Positions 50,729 to 59,712 of a DNA stretch of 64,000 nucleotides are shown in pieces. The DNA is from Streptomyces sp. MP131-18. GTDB taxonomy: Bacteria; Actinomycetota; Actinomycetes; Streptomycetales; Streptomycetaceae. The notes under the pieces are model-generated. The model had not been told where the DNA came from. It saw only the letters and a program-made list of their open reading frames with translations, and did not search any database. Position 1 is the first letter of the stretch; every line of letters begins with the position of its first letter. The position numbers and the translations under genes are program-made. Where the stretch lies: NCBI RefSeq assembly GCF_001984575.1, contig NZ_LZNS01000001.1:5617682-5681681 (forward strand). Direction: 5' to 3'.

Positions 50729-52765
50729 TCAGGAACGTGTCGGGCGGAACCGGATCGCCGTGCCGCCACCGGCGACGAGCCGCAGGGTGAGCACGGTGGC
50801 CGACCGCACCGTCCGGGTGTGAACGTCGATCGGGAGCGGGTTGTCGTGCCAGCTGGTGTCCACGGCGTCGCGGTAGATCTCGGCGCTGTGCCGCCCCGGC
50901 CCCAGGAACCGCAGCGGCACGCGCAATGTCCGGTCGTGTTCGTCGGTGATCGCGCCGAGATACCAGGTGTCACCTTTCCGGCGGGCCGCGACCGTGTAGT
51001 CGCCGATCACGCAGTCCAGGAACCGGGTCTCGTCCCAGCTGGCCGGCATGTCCTTCAGGTACGCGAACCCCGGGTGGGAGCGGTAGTTCTCCGGGGTATC
51101 GGCCAGCATCTGCGTCGGGCTGTGGAACACCGAGTACAGCGCGAGTTGCGCGGCCGAGGTCGTCTGCACCCGGGTACCGAGCCCGGCCGGGTCCCACGTC
51201 ACGTTGAGCACGCCCGGGGTGTAGTCGGCCGGCCCGCCCATGAATCTGGTGAACGGCAGGATCGTGGCCTGCTCCGGCGGGTTCCCCCGCGGCCCCATGT
51301 AGTTGTGCTGCTCCATCCCGGCAACTCCCTCGCCGGTCATCATGTTGGGGTAGGTGCGCGCCAAGCCGGTCGGTTTGATGGCCTCGTGCGCGTTGATCAT
51401 GATTTTGTGGCGGGCCGCCGCGTCGATGACCCGCTGGTAGTGGCGCACGGCTTCCTGGTCGTAGTGGCTGCGGTTCACCCCGCCCAGCTCGAACCTGGTC
51501 GCATAGCCGGTCTTTATCGAGTGAATGCCGAGTTCGGCGTACCGGGCGAAGATTGTGTCCAGGTGCTGTTCGTAATAGTCGACGAAGCCGCGGGTTTCGT
51601 TATGCGCGACGAACCCGATGCCGTTGGCCCGCGCGTAGCGCAGCACCTCGGGCAGATCGAAGTCGGGTTGCGGCGTGAGGAAGTCCTGGCCGGTCCACTC
51701 ACCGCCGGCGTTGGTGTTCCACCCCTCGGCGAGCACATGGCTCGCGCCCGCCTCCCTGGCGAGATCTATGTACTGCTTGACCCGCTCGGTCGTCGCCCCG
51801 TGCCGCGGCCCCTCGGTCCAGGTGGTGTGCCGCCGTTGCAGCTCCCACCACACACCGACGTACGTGCCGGGCGAGATCCACGACGTGTCGGTGAGCGCGC
51901 ACGGTTCGTTCAGGTTCTCGATCAAATGCGATTCGGCGAGATCACCGGGACGGTCGCCGATGGTCAGCGTGCGCCACGGAGTGGAGAACTCACCCGACAG
52001 CCGGGCCTTCGTGCCGTCGGGAAGGCTGATCAGCTCGCTGGTGAACGTGCCCGGCCGCCCGCTCCCGGCGGCGAGGGTCATGCTCGGATAGTCGATCAGC
52101 GCCGCCTCGTGCACCACGATGTGCTGACCGTCCGGTGTGGCCAGCGTCAGCGGGGTCTGCGCGGTGTCCACGTCCGACAGCCGGGCTTGCCGGTAATGCC
52201 GTTCGTCGGCGTTCCAGTCGGTACCCGCCGCGAGTGACCAGCTGGTGGCGGTCGGCGGCAGCGCGAACTCCGTGCGTTCGGCGGTGACGGTGTAGGTGCC
52301 GAGCCCGGCCTGGGCAGGCAGGTGATAGCGGAAACCGACGCCGTCGTCGAAGACCCGGACGATCAGGTCGAGCCGTGTTCCCGTCGACGACTGCACGGTC
52401 CGCAGCACGCACTCCCTGGCGTGGTTGCGGACGAGCGCGTCGGGGCCCCACAGCGGCTGCCACGACTCGTCGATCGTCCTGCGCTCGACGGACTCCACCA
52501 CCAGGCCGCCGGTGAGCAACGGTCGCTCCGCCAGGTCGAGCCCGAGCCCCGAGGAGGCCACCAGGACCCGGCCGCGGCGCACGACCCCGTACCGGAGACG
52601 CCCGTTCGCCACGGAAACGGTCACCCGCAGCAGGCCGTTCGGCGAGGGGACCGTGACGTGGCCGGGCCTTGCGGCGGATGCGGTGGCGGGGGCGGCGAGC
52701 CCTCCGGCGAGCACGGCGCCGGCACTGGCGCCCAGGACTGTACGACGGTTCGGCTTGCTGACCAT
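50729..52765 (-). CDS. Tat-exported GH97 glycoside hydrolase
   Basis: A 678-residue family 97 glycosidase. The signal is twin-arginine (SKPNRRTVLGASAGAVLAGG, ending ATASA). The N-terminal beta domain has VTVPSPNGLLRVTVSVANGR and RVFDDGVGFRYHLP. The barrel has GTYVGVWWELQRR, ASHVLAEGWN, GIGFVAHNETRGFVDYYEQH and INAHEAIKPTGLARTYPN, then EGVAGMEQHNY. The Glu in HEAIKPTG and absence of the Asp-rich nucleophile loop (the position reads SIKTGYAT) fit the inverting alpha-glucosidase branch rather than the retaining alpha-galactosidases. ATG 52765 was preferred because GGAG lies 8 bp upstream; another ATG is at 52777. Confidence 0.9.
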   Translation of the reverse strand: MVSKPNRRTVLGASAGAVLAGGLAAPATASAARPGHVTVPSPNGLLRVTVSVANGRLRYGVVRRGRVLVASSGLGLDLAERPLLTGGLVVESVERRTIDESWQPLWGPDALVRNHARECVLRTVQSSTGTRLDLIVRVFDDGVGFRYHLPAQAGLGTYTVTAERTEFALPPTATSWSLAAGTDWNADERHYRQARLSDVDTAQTPLTLATPDGQHIVVHEAALIDYPSMTLAAGSGRPGTFTSELISLPDGTKARLSGEFSTPWRTLTIGDRPGDLAESHLIENLNEPCALTDTSWISPGTYVGVWWELQRRHTTWTEGPRHGATTERVKQYIDLAREAGASHVLAEGWNTNAGGEWTGQDFLTPQPDFDLPEVLRYARANGIGFVAHNETRGFVDYYEQHLDTIFARYAELGIHSIKTGYATRFELGGVNRSHYDQEAVRHYQRVIDAAARHKIMINAHEAIKPTGLARTYPNMMTGEGVAGMEQHNYMGPRGNPPEQATILPFTRFMGGPADYTPGVLNVTWDPAGLGTRVQTTSAAQLALYSVFHSPTQMLADTPENYRSHPGFAYLKDMPASWDETRFLDCVIGDYTVAARRKGDTWYLGAITDEHDRTLRVPLRFLGPGRHSAEIYRDAVDTSWHDNPLPIDVHTRTVRSATVLTLRLVAGGGTAIRFRPTRS

Positions 52766-52888
52766 CTCACGCTCCATGACAACTGCCCGGGTACTGGACG
52801 GACGGGCACATGCTGTCCTCGCCCGTGGCCGCCGGGCAAGAGCCGCGCAGCCACGCACCCGTACGGTCACGTGGCGCCGCGGCCGGAG

Positions 52889-55072
52889 TCAGGAGCTCGT
52901 GAGGATGACGAGCTGCCGCGTCGCCCGGGTCATCGCGACGTAGCGGTCGACCGTTCCTTCGATGCCCGTGCCGAACGCCTCCGGGTCGATGAGGACGACC
53001 AGGTCGAACTCGAGCCCCTTCGACAGCTCCGGGGTCAGCGACCGGACGCGGGAGGCCGCCCGGGGCGTCGCCGGGAACGTCGCCTCGAACGTCGCCCCGA
53101 ACGCCGGATCGCTGATGACGCAGGCGGTCCCTTCCGCGTGCGCGGCGAGCCAGGCGTCGAGGATCGCCTCCAGGTCCGCCACAGCTCCGTGGACGACGGG
53201 AACGTCGCCGCCGCGGACGGAGACCGGCACGTTGGCGTCCGGGAGCACGGTCCGGATGACCAGTTCGGCTTCCGTCATGACCTCCTTCGGCGTCCGGTAG
53301 TTGATGCTCAGGGAGGCCACATCGATCCGGTCGAGCCCGATCCGCTCCAGCCGTTCCCGCCACGACTCCGTGAACCCGTGCCTGGCCTGGGCGCGGTCCC
53401 CGACGATGGTGAAACTCCGGGACGGGCAGCGGAGCAGCAGCATGTGCCACTCCGCGTCGGTCAGTTCCTGGGCCTCGTCCACGACGATGTGCGCGAACGG
53501 GCCGGCCAGCGGCTCCGGGCCGGTGCCGGGCAGCGCGGTCTCGTCGACCAGGCTCTCCTGGAGGTCCTGCCCGCGCAGCATCGTCACCGCGCCTTCGCCG
53601 TCGTCGTCGGCCCGGAGCAGGTGGTCGATGACGCCGGCCATGCGCTCGCGTTCCGCGGCGACGGAGGCGCTGTGCCGGCGCTTGCGCCGCGCCGCCTCCG
53701 GGTCGCCGAGCCGCTGCCGTGCCGCGTCGAGCAGCGGCAGGTCGGACACCGTCCAGGCCTGGGCGTCCGCGCGCCTGAGCTTCCGCGCGTCCTCGGGGCT
53801 GAGCCAGGGGGCGCACATCCGCAGGTAGGCGGGCACCGACCACAGATCCCCGACGAGGTCAGCCGCCTCCAGCAGCGGCCACGCGCGGTTGAGGGTGCCG
53901 ACCAGCTCTTCGTCGTGCGCCAGCGACCTTCGGAACTGGTCGGGCGGCACGTCGCCGCCGTGCTTCTCCAGCAGGATCGTGACCAGTTCCGCCCAGATCT
54001 GCTCGCGCGCCTCGTTGTGCGGGGTGCCCGGTTCCGGTGCGTCGAACGCCTCGGCCCAGTCGTCGGCGCTCAGCCAGACGTCGGACCAGTCGGTCGTGAC
54101 CGTCATCCCCTTCGCGGGCGGCTCCTCGTAGAGCCTGACGGCCGGCTCGATCGCCTTCACCATGTCCGCGGACGACTTGAGCAGGGCCACGTCCGGGTCG
54201 GCCTCGATCACCGCACCGGCCCCCTCGGCCACGAGGTCCCGCAGGGTGCAGGTCTGCACGCCCTCCTCCCCGAGGCTGGGCAGAACGTCGGAGACGTAAC
54301 CCAGGTAGGGCTGGTGCGGACCGACGAACAGCACGCCGCCCCGGCGGTGGCCGAGGCGCGGGTCGGAGTAGAGGAGGTAGGCGGAACGGTGCAGTGCGAC
54401 GACGGTCTTCCCCGTGCCGGGGCCGCCGTCGACGACGAGGGCGCCGCGGGAGCCCGCCCGGATGATGGCGTCCTGGTCGGCCTGGATGGTGGCGAGCACG
54501 TCGCGCATCCGGGACGACCGGCTGCCGCCCAGGCCGGCGATGAAGGCGGACTGGTCGTCGAGCGCGGCGTGCCCTTCCAGCCCGTCGGCGGTGAACACTT
54601 CGTCCCAGTAGTCGCTGATCCGGCCGCGGGTCCAGCGATACCTGCGGCGGCTCGCCAGACCCATCGGGTTGGCGTGGGTCGCCGCGAAGAACGGCTCGGC
54701 CGCGGGCGAGCGCCAGTCGAGCAGCAGCCGCTGCCCCGTGCTGTCGGTGAGCCCGAGCCGTCCGACGTACAGGGGCTCGGGGTGGTCCGCGCGGACGATG
54801 CGCCCGAGGCACAGGTCCAGGCCGAAGCGCCGCAGGGCGCGCAGGCGACCGGTCAGCCGGTGGATCTCCGTGTCCCGGTCCATCGCTGCCCTGCCGACGC
54901 CGCCGGGCGCCTTGCGCTCGGCATCGAGGCGGCCGGACAGTTCGGCGATCGCCTGCCCGAGGCTCTCCGCGACGGCCGCGAAGTGCCGCTCGTCGTCGGC
55001 GATCAGCGCCGGGTCGGCCTTGGGGGAGAGGCGCTCGGGCAGGTCGAACGCGCTGGTGGTCGAGGCGCTCAT
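52889..55072 (-). CDS. helR: HelR/HelD-like superfamily 1 helicase-type RNA polymerase recycling factor
   Basis: A 727-residue UvrD/Rep-fold protein. Residues 10-120 form an N-terminal coiled-coil arm (HFAAVAESLGQAIAELSGRL) and FGLDLCLGRIVRADHPEPLY, as in HelD. Walker A is GALVVDGGPGTGKTVVALHR, motif II HIVVDEAQELTDAEWHMLLL, motif III FTIVGDRAQARHGF, motif IV INYRTPKEV, and SKGLEFDLVVLIDPEAFG. HelD-type proteins remove stalled RNA polymerase; actinomycete HelR does so when rifamycin is bound, giving resistance. The rifamycin-associated element upstream favours HelR. ATG 55072 matches the start of family homology, but three frames remain open upstream, so the N-terminus could be longer. Confidence 0.88.
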   Translation of the reverse strand: MSASTTSAFDLPERLSPKADPALIADDERHFAAVAESLGQAIAELSGRLDAERKAPGGVGRAAMDRDTEIHRLTGRLRALRRFGLDLCLGRIVRADHPEPLYVGRLGLTDSTGQRLLLDWRSPAAEPFFAATHANPMGLASRRRYRWTRGRISDYWDEVFTADGLEGHAALDDQSAFIAGLGGSRSSRMRDVLATIQADQDAIIRAGSRGALVVDGGPGTGKTVVALHRSAYLLYSDPRLGHRRGGVLFVGPHQPYLGYVSDVLPSLGEEGVQTCTLRDLVAEGAGAVIEADPDVALLKSSADMVKAIEPAVRLYEEPPAKGMTVTTDWSDVWLSADDWAEAFDAPEPGTPHNEAREQIWAELVTILLEKHGGDVPPDQFRRSLAHDEELVGTLNRAWPLLEAADLVGDLWSVPAYLRMCAPWLSPEDARKLRRADAQAWTVSDLPLLDAARQRLGDPEAARRKRRHSASVAAERERMAGVIDHLLRADDDGEGAVTMLRGQDLQESLVDETALPGTGPEPLAGPFAHIVVDEAQELTDAEWHMLLLRCPSRSFTIVGDRAQARHGFTESWRERLERIGLDRIDVASLSINYRTPKEVMTEAELVIRTVLPDANVPVSVRGGDVPVVHGAVADLEAILDAWLAAHAEGTACVISDPAFGATFEATFPATPRAASRVRSLTPELSKGLEFDLVVLIDPEAFGTGIEGTVDRYVAMTRATRQLVILTSS

Positions 55073-55073
55073 G

Positions 55074-55187
55074 TCAGCGACTCCGATCCGGGGACGCTCC
55101 GGCACGGTCCGGCGGCGGACATCCCCGCGCCTCGGCGCCCGGCTCGACGTCCCGGCACGCTCCATGTCCCGACAACAGCACACACAC
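55074..55187 (-). CDS. Possible leader peptide ahead of helR
   Basis: A 37-codon frame (GTG, MCVLLSGHGACRDVEPG...) starts 8 bases after AGGAGA and ends in a TGA one base before the helR ATG. Placement suggests translational coupling or attenuation. Composition alone does not prove it is translated, and a helR-frame extension over the same bases (VCCCRDMERAG) competes. Confidence 0.3.
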   Translation of the reverse strand: MCVLLSGHGACRDVEPGAEARGCPPPDRAGASPDRSR

Positions 55188-55247
55188 TTCGTGAATCTCC
55201 TATTTCCGCAGGTTCCGGCCTCGGCGAGCGATTCTCCGGCATGACCC

Positions 55248-55266
55248 GGGTCTTGCCGCAAGCCCC
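55248..55266 (-). promoter_or_regulatory. Rifamycin-associated element (RAE)
   Basis: On the helR strand it reads GGGGCTTGCGGCAAGACCC, a 19-bp inverted repeat. It differs at one fixed base from the RAE consensus as I remember it (GGGGCTTGCNGCAAGGCCC). RAEs are described upstream of rifamycin-inducible resistance genes in actinomycetes. A TATAGC -10-like hexamer is at 55279-55274, seven bases before it. Confidence 0.8.
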
Positions 55267-55279
55267 CCGATGCGCTATA

Positions 55280-55738
55280 CGTTGAGAGTGGCAAGAGGTG
55301 GGGACTCCCTCGCGCCCTTCTGGCCCACCGCGCACGGACAAACCCGCGGTGCTCGGCCGGCCATCGGATAGTTGACGGCGATGCCCCGTGCCGGGAATTC
55401 CCTGGTTGTGCGGGCGGCCGGCCGGCGGAGCAGGTCGGCGGGTCATCCGCAGTTTCGCGCGCTTTCTGTGATTCCGCACATGCGCCGTTTCGCGGAGAAC
55501 ACCACCGAATCCCGGGTCGTTCAACCGGGCCGATTGGTTCCCGGGCGGGGCCGCTTTTTTCTGTCCGACGCGTAAATGCTCATTGCCCGCGGCCGAAATC
55601 CGGAACCGGATCGATGTCTTCCGTGGCGAAGAAAACGCCGTTATCCTTCATGGCTGGGAGCGCGGGACCGACGATGTCGCCGCGGGCCGTCCCTCATCGG
55701 CGACCCGTTGGCACGCCATAGGAAAGCGGAGTTGTGTC
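55280..55738. other. Intergenic region between helR and the ferric-reductase-like gene
   Basis: This 459-bp stretch has no credible gene. It must hold the upstream part of the helR promoter and the promoter of the rightward membrane protein. GGTTCCCGGGCGGGGCCGCTTTTTT near 55536-55560 is GC-rich followed by T's and could be a terminator-like or attenuator structure. I see no clean operator. Confidence 0.35.
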
Positions 55739-56848
55739 ATGGCAGAGGTCTCGGAAACGGTGACGCCCTCCTCACGCAAGGAGAAGGAACGCCGCGCTCG
55801 TTTCGACTGGGCCGGTCTGCGCGCGGACCTGCGGGCCGCGGTGCCCGACGCCTCGCTGGCCCTGGCGATCACCGTGTTGATCTACTGGCTGCTCTATGTC
55901 CGCGTGGAGAACGGCAGTTCGGCGACCATTCAGATCATGCCGATGCTCGCGGACGCCGACGAGTTCTGGATGTACTGGATGTGCCAGGCGTTCGGCTGGT
56001 CGGCGATGCTGTGGGCCTACATCACCGTGATATTCGGTCTGATGCGTTCCGGTCCGCGGCCCCGCTGGGGCTGGCTGCCGGCCGCCCGGCTGGAGAGGTG
56101 GCACCGCACCACGAGCCTGACCACCATCGGGCTGATGTTCATGCACATGTTCTTCTTCTTCACCGACCAGCTCAGGACCAACCAGCACAACTGGTCGTTC
56201 GGGCGCAGCCTGTGGACCGCGTTCGTCGATGTCTTCGTGCCCGGCGGTTACGCCACCGGCACCGGGCGGGTCGCCATCCTGGTGGGCCTGCTGGCCTTCT
56301 ACCTGGCCATCCCGCTCGGCCTGGCGTTCTACCTGCGGCACAGGACCGGCCCGCGGATGTGGCTGGCCCTGCACCGCTTCGTCATCGTGGTCTACGTGCT
56401 CAGCGCGTGGCACACGCTGCTCTACAGCAGCCAGGCATGGTATGACGGCGCGTTCCGCACGTTGCTGTGGGCGTTGCAGATACCGGTCGCCGTTCTGCTC
56501 CTGGTGCGGCTGATGGCACCGGCCCGCCCGGGGGAACGCCTCCGGGCGCGCGGCCCGGGCCGCCGCGAGCACGCGCTGCCGTTCAGCGCGCGGCTGGCCG
56601 GCCGGATCGTCGTGGTGGCGACGATCCTGGGACTCGTCGCGGTCATCGTCACCGGGGTGGACGGCGGGCGCACCCCCGAGGGCAGCTCCCCGCCGCCCTG
56701 GCCGGAGAAGTGGGTGATCTGGGTCGGCCTGCTGCTGTTCACGCTGGCCATCGTCGCCGTCATCCTCCGGCTCCGGTCCAGGGCCGCCGCCGCGGCGCGG
56801 CCCGCCACCCCCGCGGAAAGCCGCGTGGCGAGCCCCGACGGTCGCTGA
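55739..56848 (+). CDS. Ferric-reductase-like transmembrane protein
   Basis: A 369-residue membrane protein with about eight helices. The core is the ferric-reductase-like transmembrane domain: His pairs in RWHRTTSLTTIGLMFMHMFF and WLALHRFVIVVYVLSAWHTL are the expected two-haem ligands. Further helices are VAILVGLLAFYLAIPLGLAF, LLWALQIPVAVLLLV and IVVVATILGLVAVIVTG. No FAD/NAD-binding C-terminal domain follows, so electrons would have to come from another protein. CGGAG precedes the ATG. Confidence 0.85.
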   Translation: MAEVSETVTPSSRKEKERRARFDWAGLRADLRAAVPDASLALAITVLIYWLLYVRVENGSSATIQIMPMLADADEFWMYWMCQAFGWSAMLWAYITVIFGLMRSGPRPRWGWLPAARLERWHRTTSLTTIGLMFMHMFFFFTDQLRTNQHNWSFGRSLWTAFVDVFVPGGYATGTGRVAILVGLLAFYLAIPLGLAFYLRHRTGPRMWLALHRFVIVVYVLSAWHTLLYSSQAWYDGAFRTLLWALQIPVAVLLLVRLMAPARPGERLRARGPGRREHALPFSARLAGRIVVVATILGLVAVIVTGVDGGRTPEGSSPPPWPEKWVIWVGLLLFTLAIVAVILRLRSRAAAAARPATPAESRVASPDGR

Positions 56849-57007
56849 GTCCTCTCCTGGCGTCGAGTTCGTGGCTCGGCCCGCTCCGACGGGAGCAGCA
56901 GATCGGAGGTCACGCATGGGCTGGCGGGCAGGGCCCGGCCGCGCCGCGGGATCGTTGCGGACACGGTCCGGCCGGGCGCCGGGCGGCAGTTCCTGGCACG
57001 CCGGTCG

Positions 57008-58231
57008 ATGAGCACCCGGGCAGCGCCCGAAGCGGGCGCCAGGGCGCGCCGCTTTCCGCCCGCCCGGCTGTGGCGAACGCTCACGGGTGCCCAACTCGCG
57101 CTGCTGATCGGTGGTTGCCTGGTCAACATCGGTACCTTCGCGGTCTACCCGTACCTTGCCGTCCTGCTGCGTGATCGCGTGGGCATCGGGATGGCGCAGG
57201 TCGGCGTCGTCCTCGGGGTCGCCACGCTGATGCAGTTCGCCAGCGCGCCGTTCACCGCCGCGTTCGCCGAACGTGTCGGGCTGAAACGGACTTTGGTGCT
57301 CGCCACGTGTCTCTACACCCTCGGTGCGCTGACGTACCTGGGCGGGGTGGGCGAGCCCGTACTGATGGTGCTCGCCCTCTTCGTCAACTGCGGCGCGGGA
57401 GCGCTCTACTCGCCCGCGTACCGCGGCTATCTGGTGCACTCGGCGACCGCCGAGCAGCGACCGCGGCTGGTGTCCTCGGGGAACGCAGCAGGCAATCTCG
57501 GCATCGCCCTCGGCCCTGTGGTCGGGGCGCTGTTCCTCCGCGAACCGGGCCTGCTGTTCGCCATGAGCACGGTGCTCTACTCCGTGCTGGCGGTCGGCCA
57601 CGTGTTCCTGCGCCCCGAGCGGCCGGCCGAGGGCGGGAGCGCCGCCGAGCCGTTCCGGCGGGTGCTTCGCGGCCTGGCGGGGGTGCCGTTCACGGTGACC
57701 GTGCTCACCCATTACCTGTACATGCAGTTCTACCAATACCTGGCGATCTTCGTGGAGGGGCGCATCGCCACGGCCGTCTTCGGCGTGATCATGATGGGCT
57801 ATTCGTTCGGCTTGGTGGTGCTGCAACCGCTGCTGGCGGAATGGGTGGGGCGGACCCGTCACTCGGTGGTGATGGCAATCGGCTTCTCCTGCATGGCCGT
57901 TGGCATGGCGGCGTTCGCCAGCGGCCGACCGGCCGGGGTGGCGGGCGGCGCCATGGCGATGAGCGCGGGCAACGCGGTGCTGTTCCTGAAGAACGAGCTG
58001 GAGGCGCTGGCGCAGTCACGGAGATCGGCCACCGTGACGTTCGGCCAGCAGCGGCTGGCGGTCGGCGTGGGCGCGCTGTTCAGCGGGGTGATCGGCGGCG
58101 CCGTGTACGGGCTGTTCGAGCGGGCGGATCTGCTGCCCGGGTTCTGGTTGGCCGTTGCCGCGCAGTGCGTTCTGCTTCCGCCGCTGGTCCTCGTGACGGG
58201 ACGCCGACTGCGCAGGGCAAACCGGCCTTGA
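57008..58231 (+). CDS. MFS transporter
   Basis: A 407-residue major-facilitator protein with 12 predicted helices: GAQLALLIGGCLVNIGTFAV, VGVVLGVATLMQFASAPFTA, NAAGNLGIALGPVVGALFLR, GVIMMGYSFGLVVLQPLLA and LFSGVIGGAVYGLF. The loop AFAERVGLKRTLVLA is the MFS motif A region. It belongs to the drug/proton antiporter-like group exporting small molecules. The ribosome site is weak at ATG 57008. It is monocistronic, ending in a hairpin. Confidence 0.9.
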   Translation: MSTRAAPEAGARARRFPPARLWRTLTGAQLALLIGGCLVNIGTFAVYPYLAVLLRDRVGIGMAQVGVVLGVATLMQFASAPFTAAFAERVGLKRTLVLATCLYTLGALTYLGGVGEPVLMVLALFVNCGAGALYSPAYRGYLVHSATAEQRPRLVSSGNAAGNLGIALGPVVGALFLREPGLLFAMSTVLYSVLAVGHVFLRPERPAEGGSAAEPFRRVLRGLAGVPFTVTVLTHYLYMQFYQYLAIFVEGRIATAVFGVIMMGYSFGLVVLQPLLAEWVGRTRHSVVMAIGFSCMAVGMAAFASGRPAGVAGGAMAMSAGNAVLFLKNELEALAQSRRSATVTFGQQRLAVGVGALFSGVIGGAVYGLFERADLLPGFWLAVAAQCVLLPPLVLVTGRRLRRANRP

Positions 58232-58234
58232 GCC

Positions 58235-58289
58235 ACCGCACCCGCCCCGCGCCGCGCCGCGCCGCGGGGCGGGGCGGCCCGGGTGCGGT
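58235..58289. terminator. GC-rich bidirectional hairpin
   Basis: ACCGCACCCG (58235-58244) pairs with CGGGTGCGGT (58280-58289), with inner CCCCGC/GCGGGG pairing. It separates the convergent MFS and methyltransferase genes; its last base is in the methyltransferase stop codon. Confidence 0.6.
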
Positions 58290-59044
58290 CAGGAGGCGGG
58301 CGCGGCCGGTTTTTCGTAGACCGTCACGTAGTTGCCCTCGCCGCGGAACGGCTCACGACGCCAGCCGCCCCACCGATCGCGGCATTCCAGCCCGGCGAGA
58401 CGGGCCATCAGGTCGAGTTCGCTGGGCCAGGCGTAGCGCATGAACGCCGGCGCCAGCCGGATCCCGCCGTTGGTGATCAGCACGTGGTGGCCTTCGAAAC
58501 GCTGCGCCACGGGGTCGTGGCGGACGGCGGTGAGCCGTACCTGGTCGAGGCCCACATGGTGCGCTTCCACGCGCTGGTCGCGGTCGTAGCGCGCCACGTC
58601 CGGCATCGGGCACTCGAGGACGAACCGACCGCCCGGAAGGAGGCGTTGGGCGACGTTGGCGAAGCAGCGCACCTGCTCCTCCTGGGTCATCAGGAAGAAG
58701 AAGGTGGAGAACACGACGAAGACCATGGCGAACTGCTCGTCGCTGTCCGGGGCGACATCCGCCATGTCGCCGATGGTGACCGGAATCCGCTCGCCGCCGG
58801 GCTTGGCGCGCATGCGGGCCACCATCGCCTCCGAGGCGTCGATGCCCCGCAGGTCGACGCCCTGTGCGGCCAGGGGAATCGTCACCCGGCCGGTGCCCAC
58901 GGCCAGTTCGAGCACCGGTCCCGCGGGCCCTTCCTTGATCAGTTCGGCCAGGAACCGAACGGCTTCCGTGGGGTCGATTGCGTGCCACTCGTCGTAGACG
59001 TCGGCGTTCAGCTCGCCGTAGGTCTCCGGTCCGTAGTCATCCAT
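58289..59044 (-). CDS. Class I SAM-dependent methyltransferase
   Basis: A 251-residue methyltransferase: GPVLELAVGTGRVTIPLAAQ (motif I), VDLRGIDASEAMVARMRAKP (motif II), IPVTIGDMADVAPDSDEQFA (motif III) and RLLPGGRFVLECPMPDVARY (post motif). The start MDDYGPETYGELNADVYDEW is typical of the Methyltransf_25/glycine-sarcosine group. The substrate is unknown. It is monocistronic. Confidence 0.88.
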   Translation of the reverse strand: MDDYGPETYGELNADVYDEWHAIDPTEAVRFLAELIKEGPAGPVLELAVGTGRVTIPLAAQGVDLRGIDASEAMVARMRAKPGGERIPVTIGDMADVAPDSDEQFAMVFVVFSTFFFLMTQEEQVRCFANVAQRLLPGGRFVLECPMPDVARYDRDQRVEAHHVGLDQVRLTAVRHDPVAQRFEGHHVLITNGGIRLAPAFMRYAWPSELDLMARLAGLECRDRWGGWRREPFRGEGNYVTVYEKPAAPAS

Positions 59045-59227
59045 GAAGCTTCCTCCGCGAAGGTCGGTTCAGCGGCCAACGTGCGGTACGCGTGTCTCGC
59101 CCGGTGCGACTCGTGAACGTGCCCAGCGGGCACAGCGGGAGCCGACGGCACACTCAACTGGTCGGGCGGCCGGCCGGGAAAGTTCCCCGGCCGGCCGCGC
59201 CAGGCCCCGCGGACTCCGTGAACCGGC

Positions 59228-59563
59228 TCAGGCGGCGAACCACGGAACGCGGCAGGCGTGGGGCGCCGCGCCTTCCGGGCACAGGGTCCTGATCACCGTC
59301 TTGCGGAGCGCGCGCCAGGTCCGCAAGGAACACACCACGCGGACCCGCAGCTCGACGGGCCGCCGCGCGCCACTGCTCCGGCCGGGATGCTCCCAGGCCC
59401 ACTGTTCCGCCAGGCCGCCGAAAAGGTCGGTGGCGGCCGGTTCGGCGGTCCGTGCGACGACCCGGGCGCTCCTGGCCGCCACAGCCTCGTCGACGAGACC
59501 CCGGACCCATGCCAGCCCCTGCTCGTCCGCATACAGGCCGAACCTCAGGGTGCGTGTCCTCAT
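59228..59563 (-). CDS. Small hypothetical protein
   Basis: A 111-residue basic protein (MRTRTLRFGLYADEQGLAWV, RGLVDEAVAARSARVVARTA, VELRVRVVCSLRTWRALRKT, CPEGAAPHACRVPWFAA). It has alternating strands and helices and no signal peptide, and is not recognised. Upstream of the start a TTCCGGGT-type sequence repeats three times (59578-59605), which could be regulatory. It is probably real, but small. Confidence 0.5.
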   Translation of the reverse strand: MRTRTLRFGLYADEQGLAWVRGLVDEAVAARSARVVARTAEPAATDLFGGLAEQWAWEHPGRSSGARRPVELRVRVVCSLRTWRALRKTVIRTLCPEGAAPHACRVPWFAA

Positions 59564-59712
59564 TGCCTCAAGCCTTCTGGTCTTCCGGGTTTTCCGGGTC
59601 TTCCGGTGCGTGACGTGCTGGCACCGTAGCCGCTGGCCGAACCGGACGCGTACCGGGACCGGTGCCGTCACCCGCGATGCCGCAGCTCCGCGGGGCGGTA
59701 GGACACCGAGCC

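Noticed and set aside
49811..55072. Carbohydrate or antibiotic biosynthetic gene cluster
   Set aside because: The genes have separate promoters and strong terminators, and no synthase, ketosynthase or NRPS gene occurs in the window.
52322..55285. 987-residue plus-strand open frame opposite GH97 and helR
   Set aside because: It crosses two real genes on the other strand and contains no recognisable fold.
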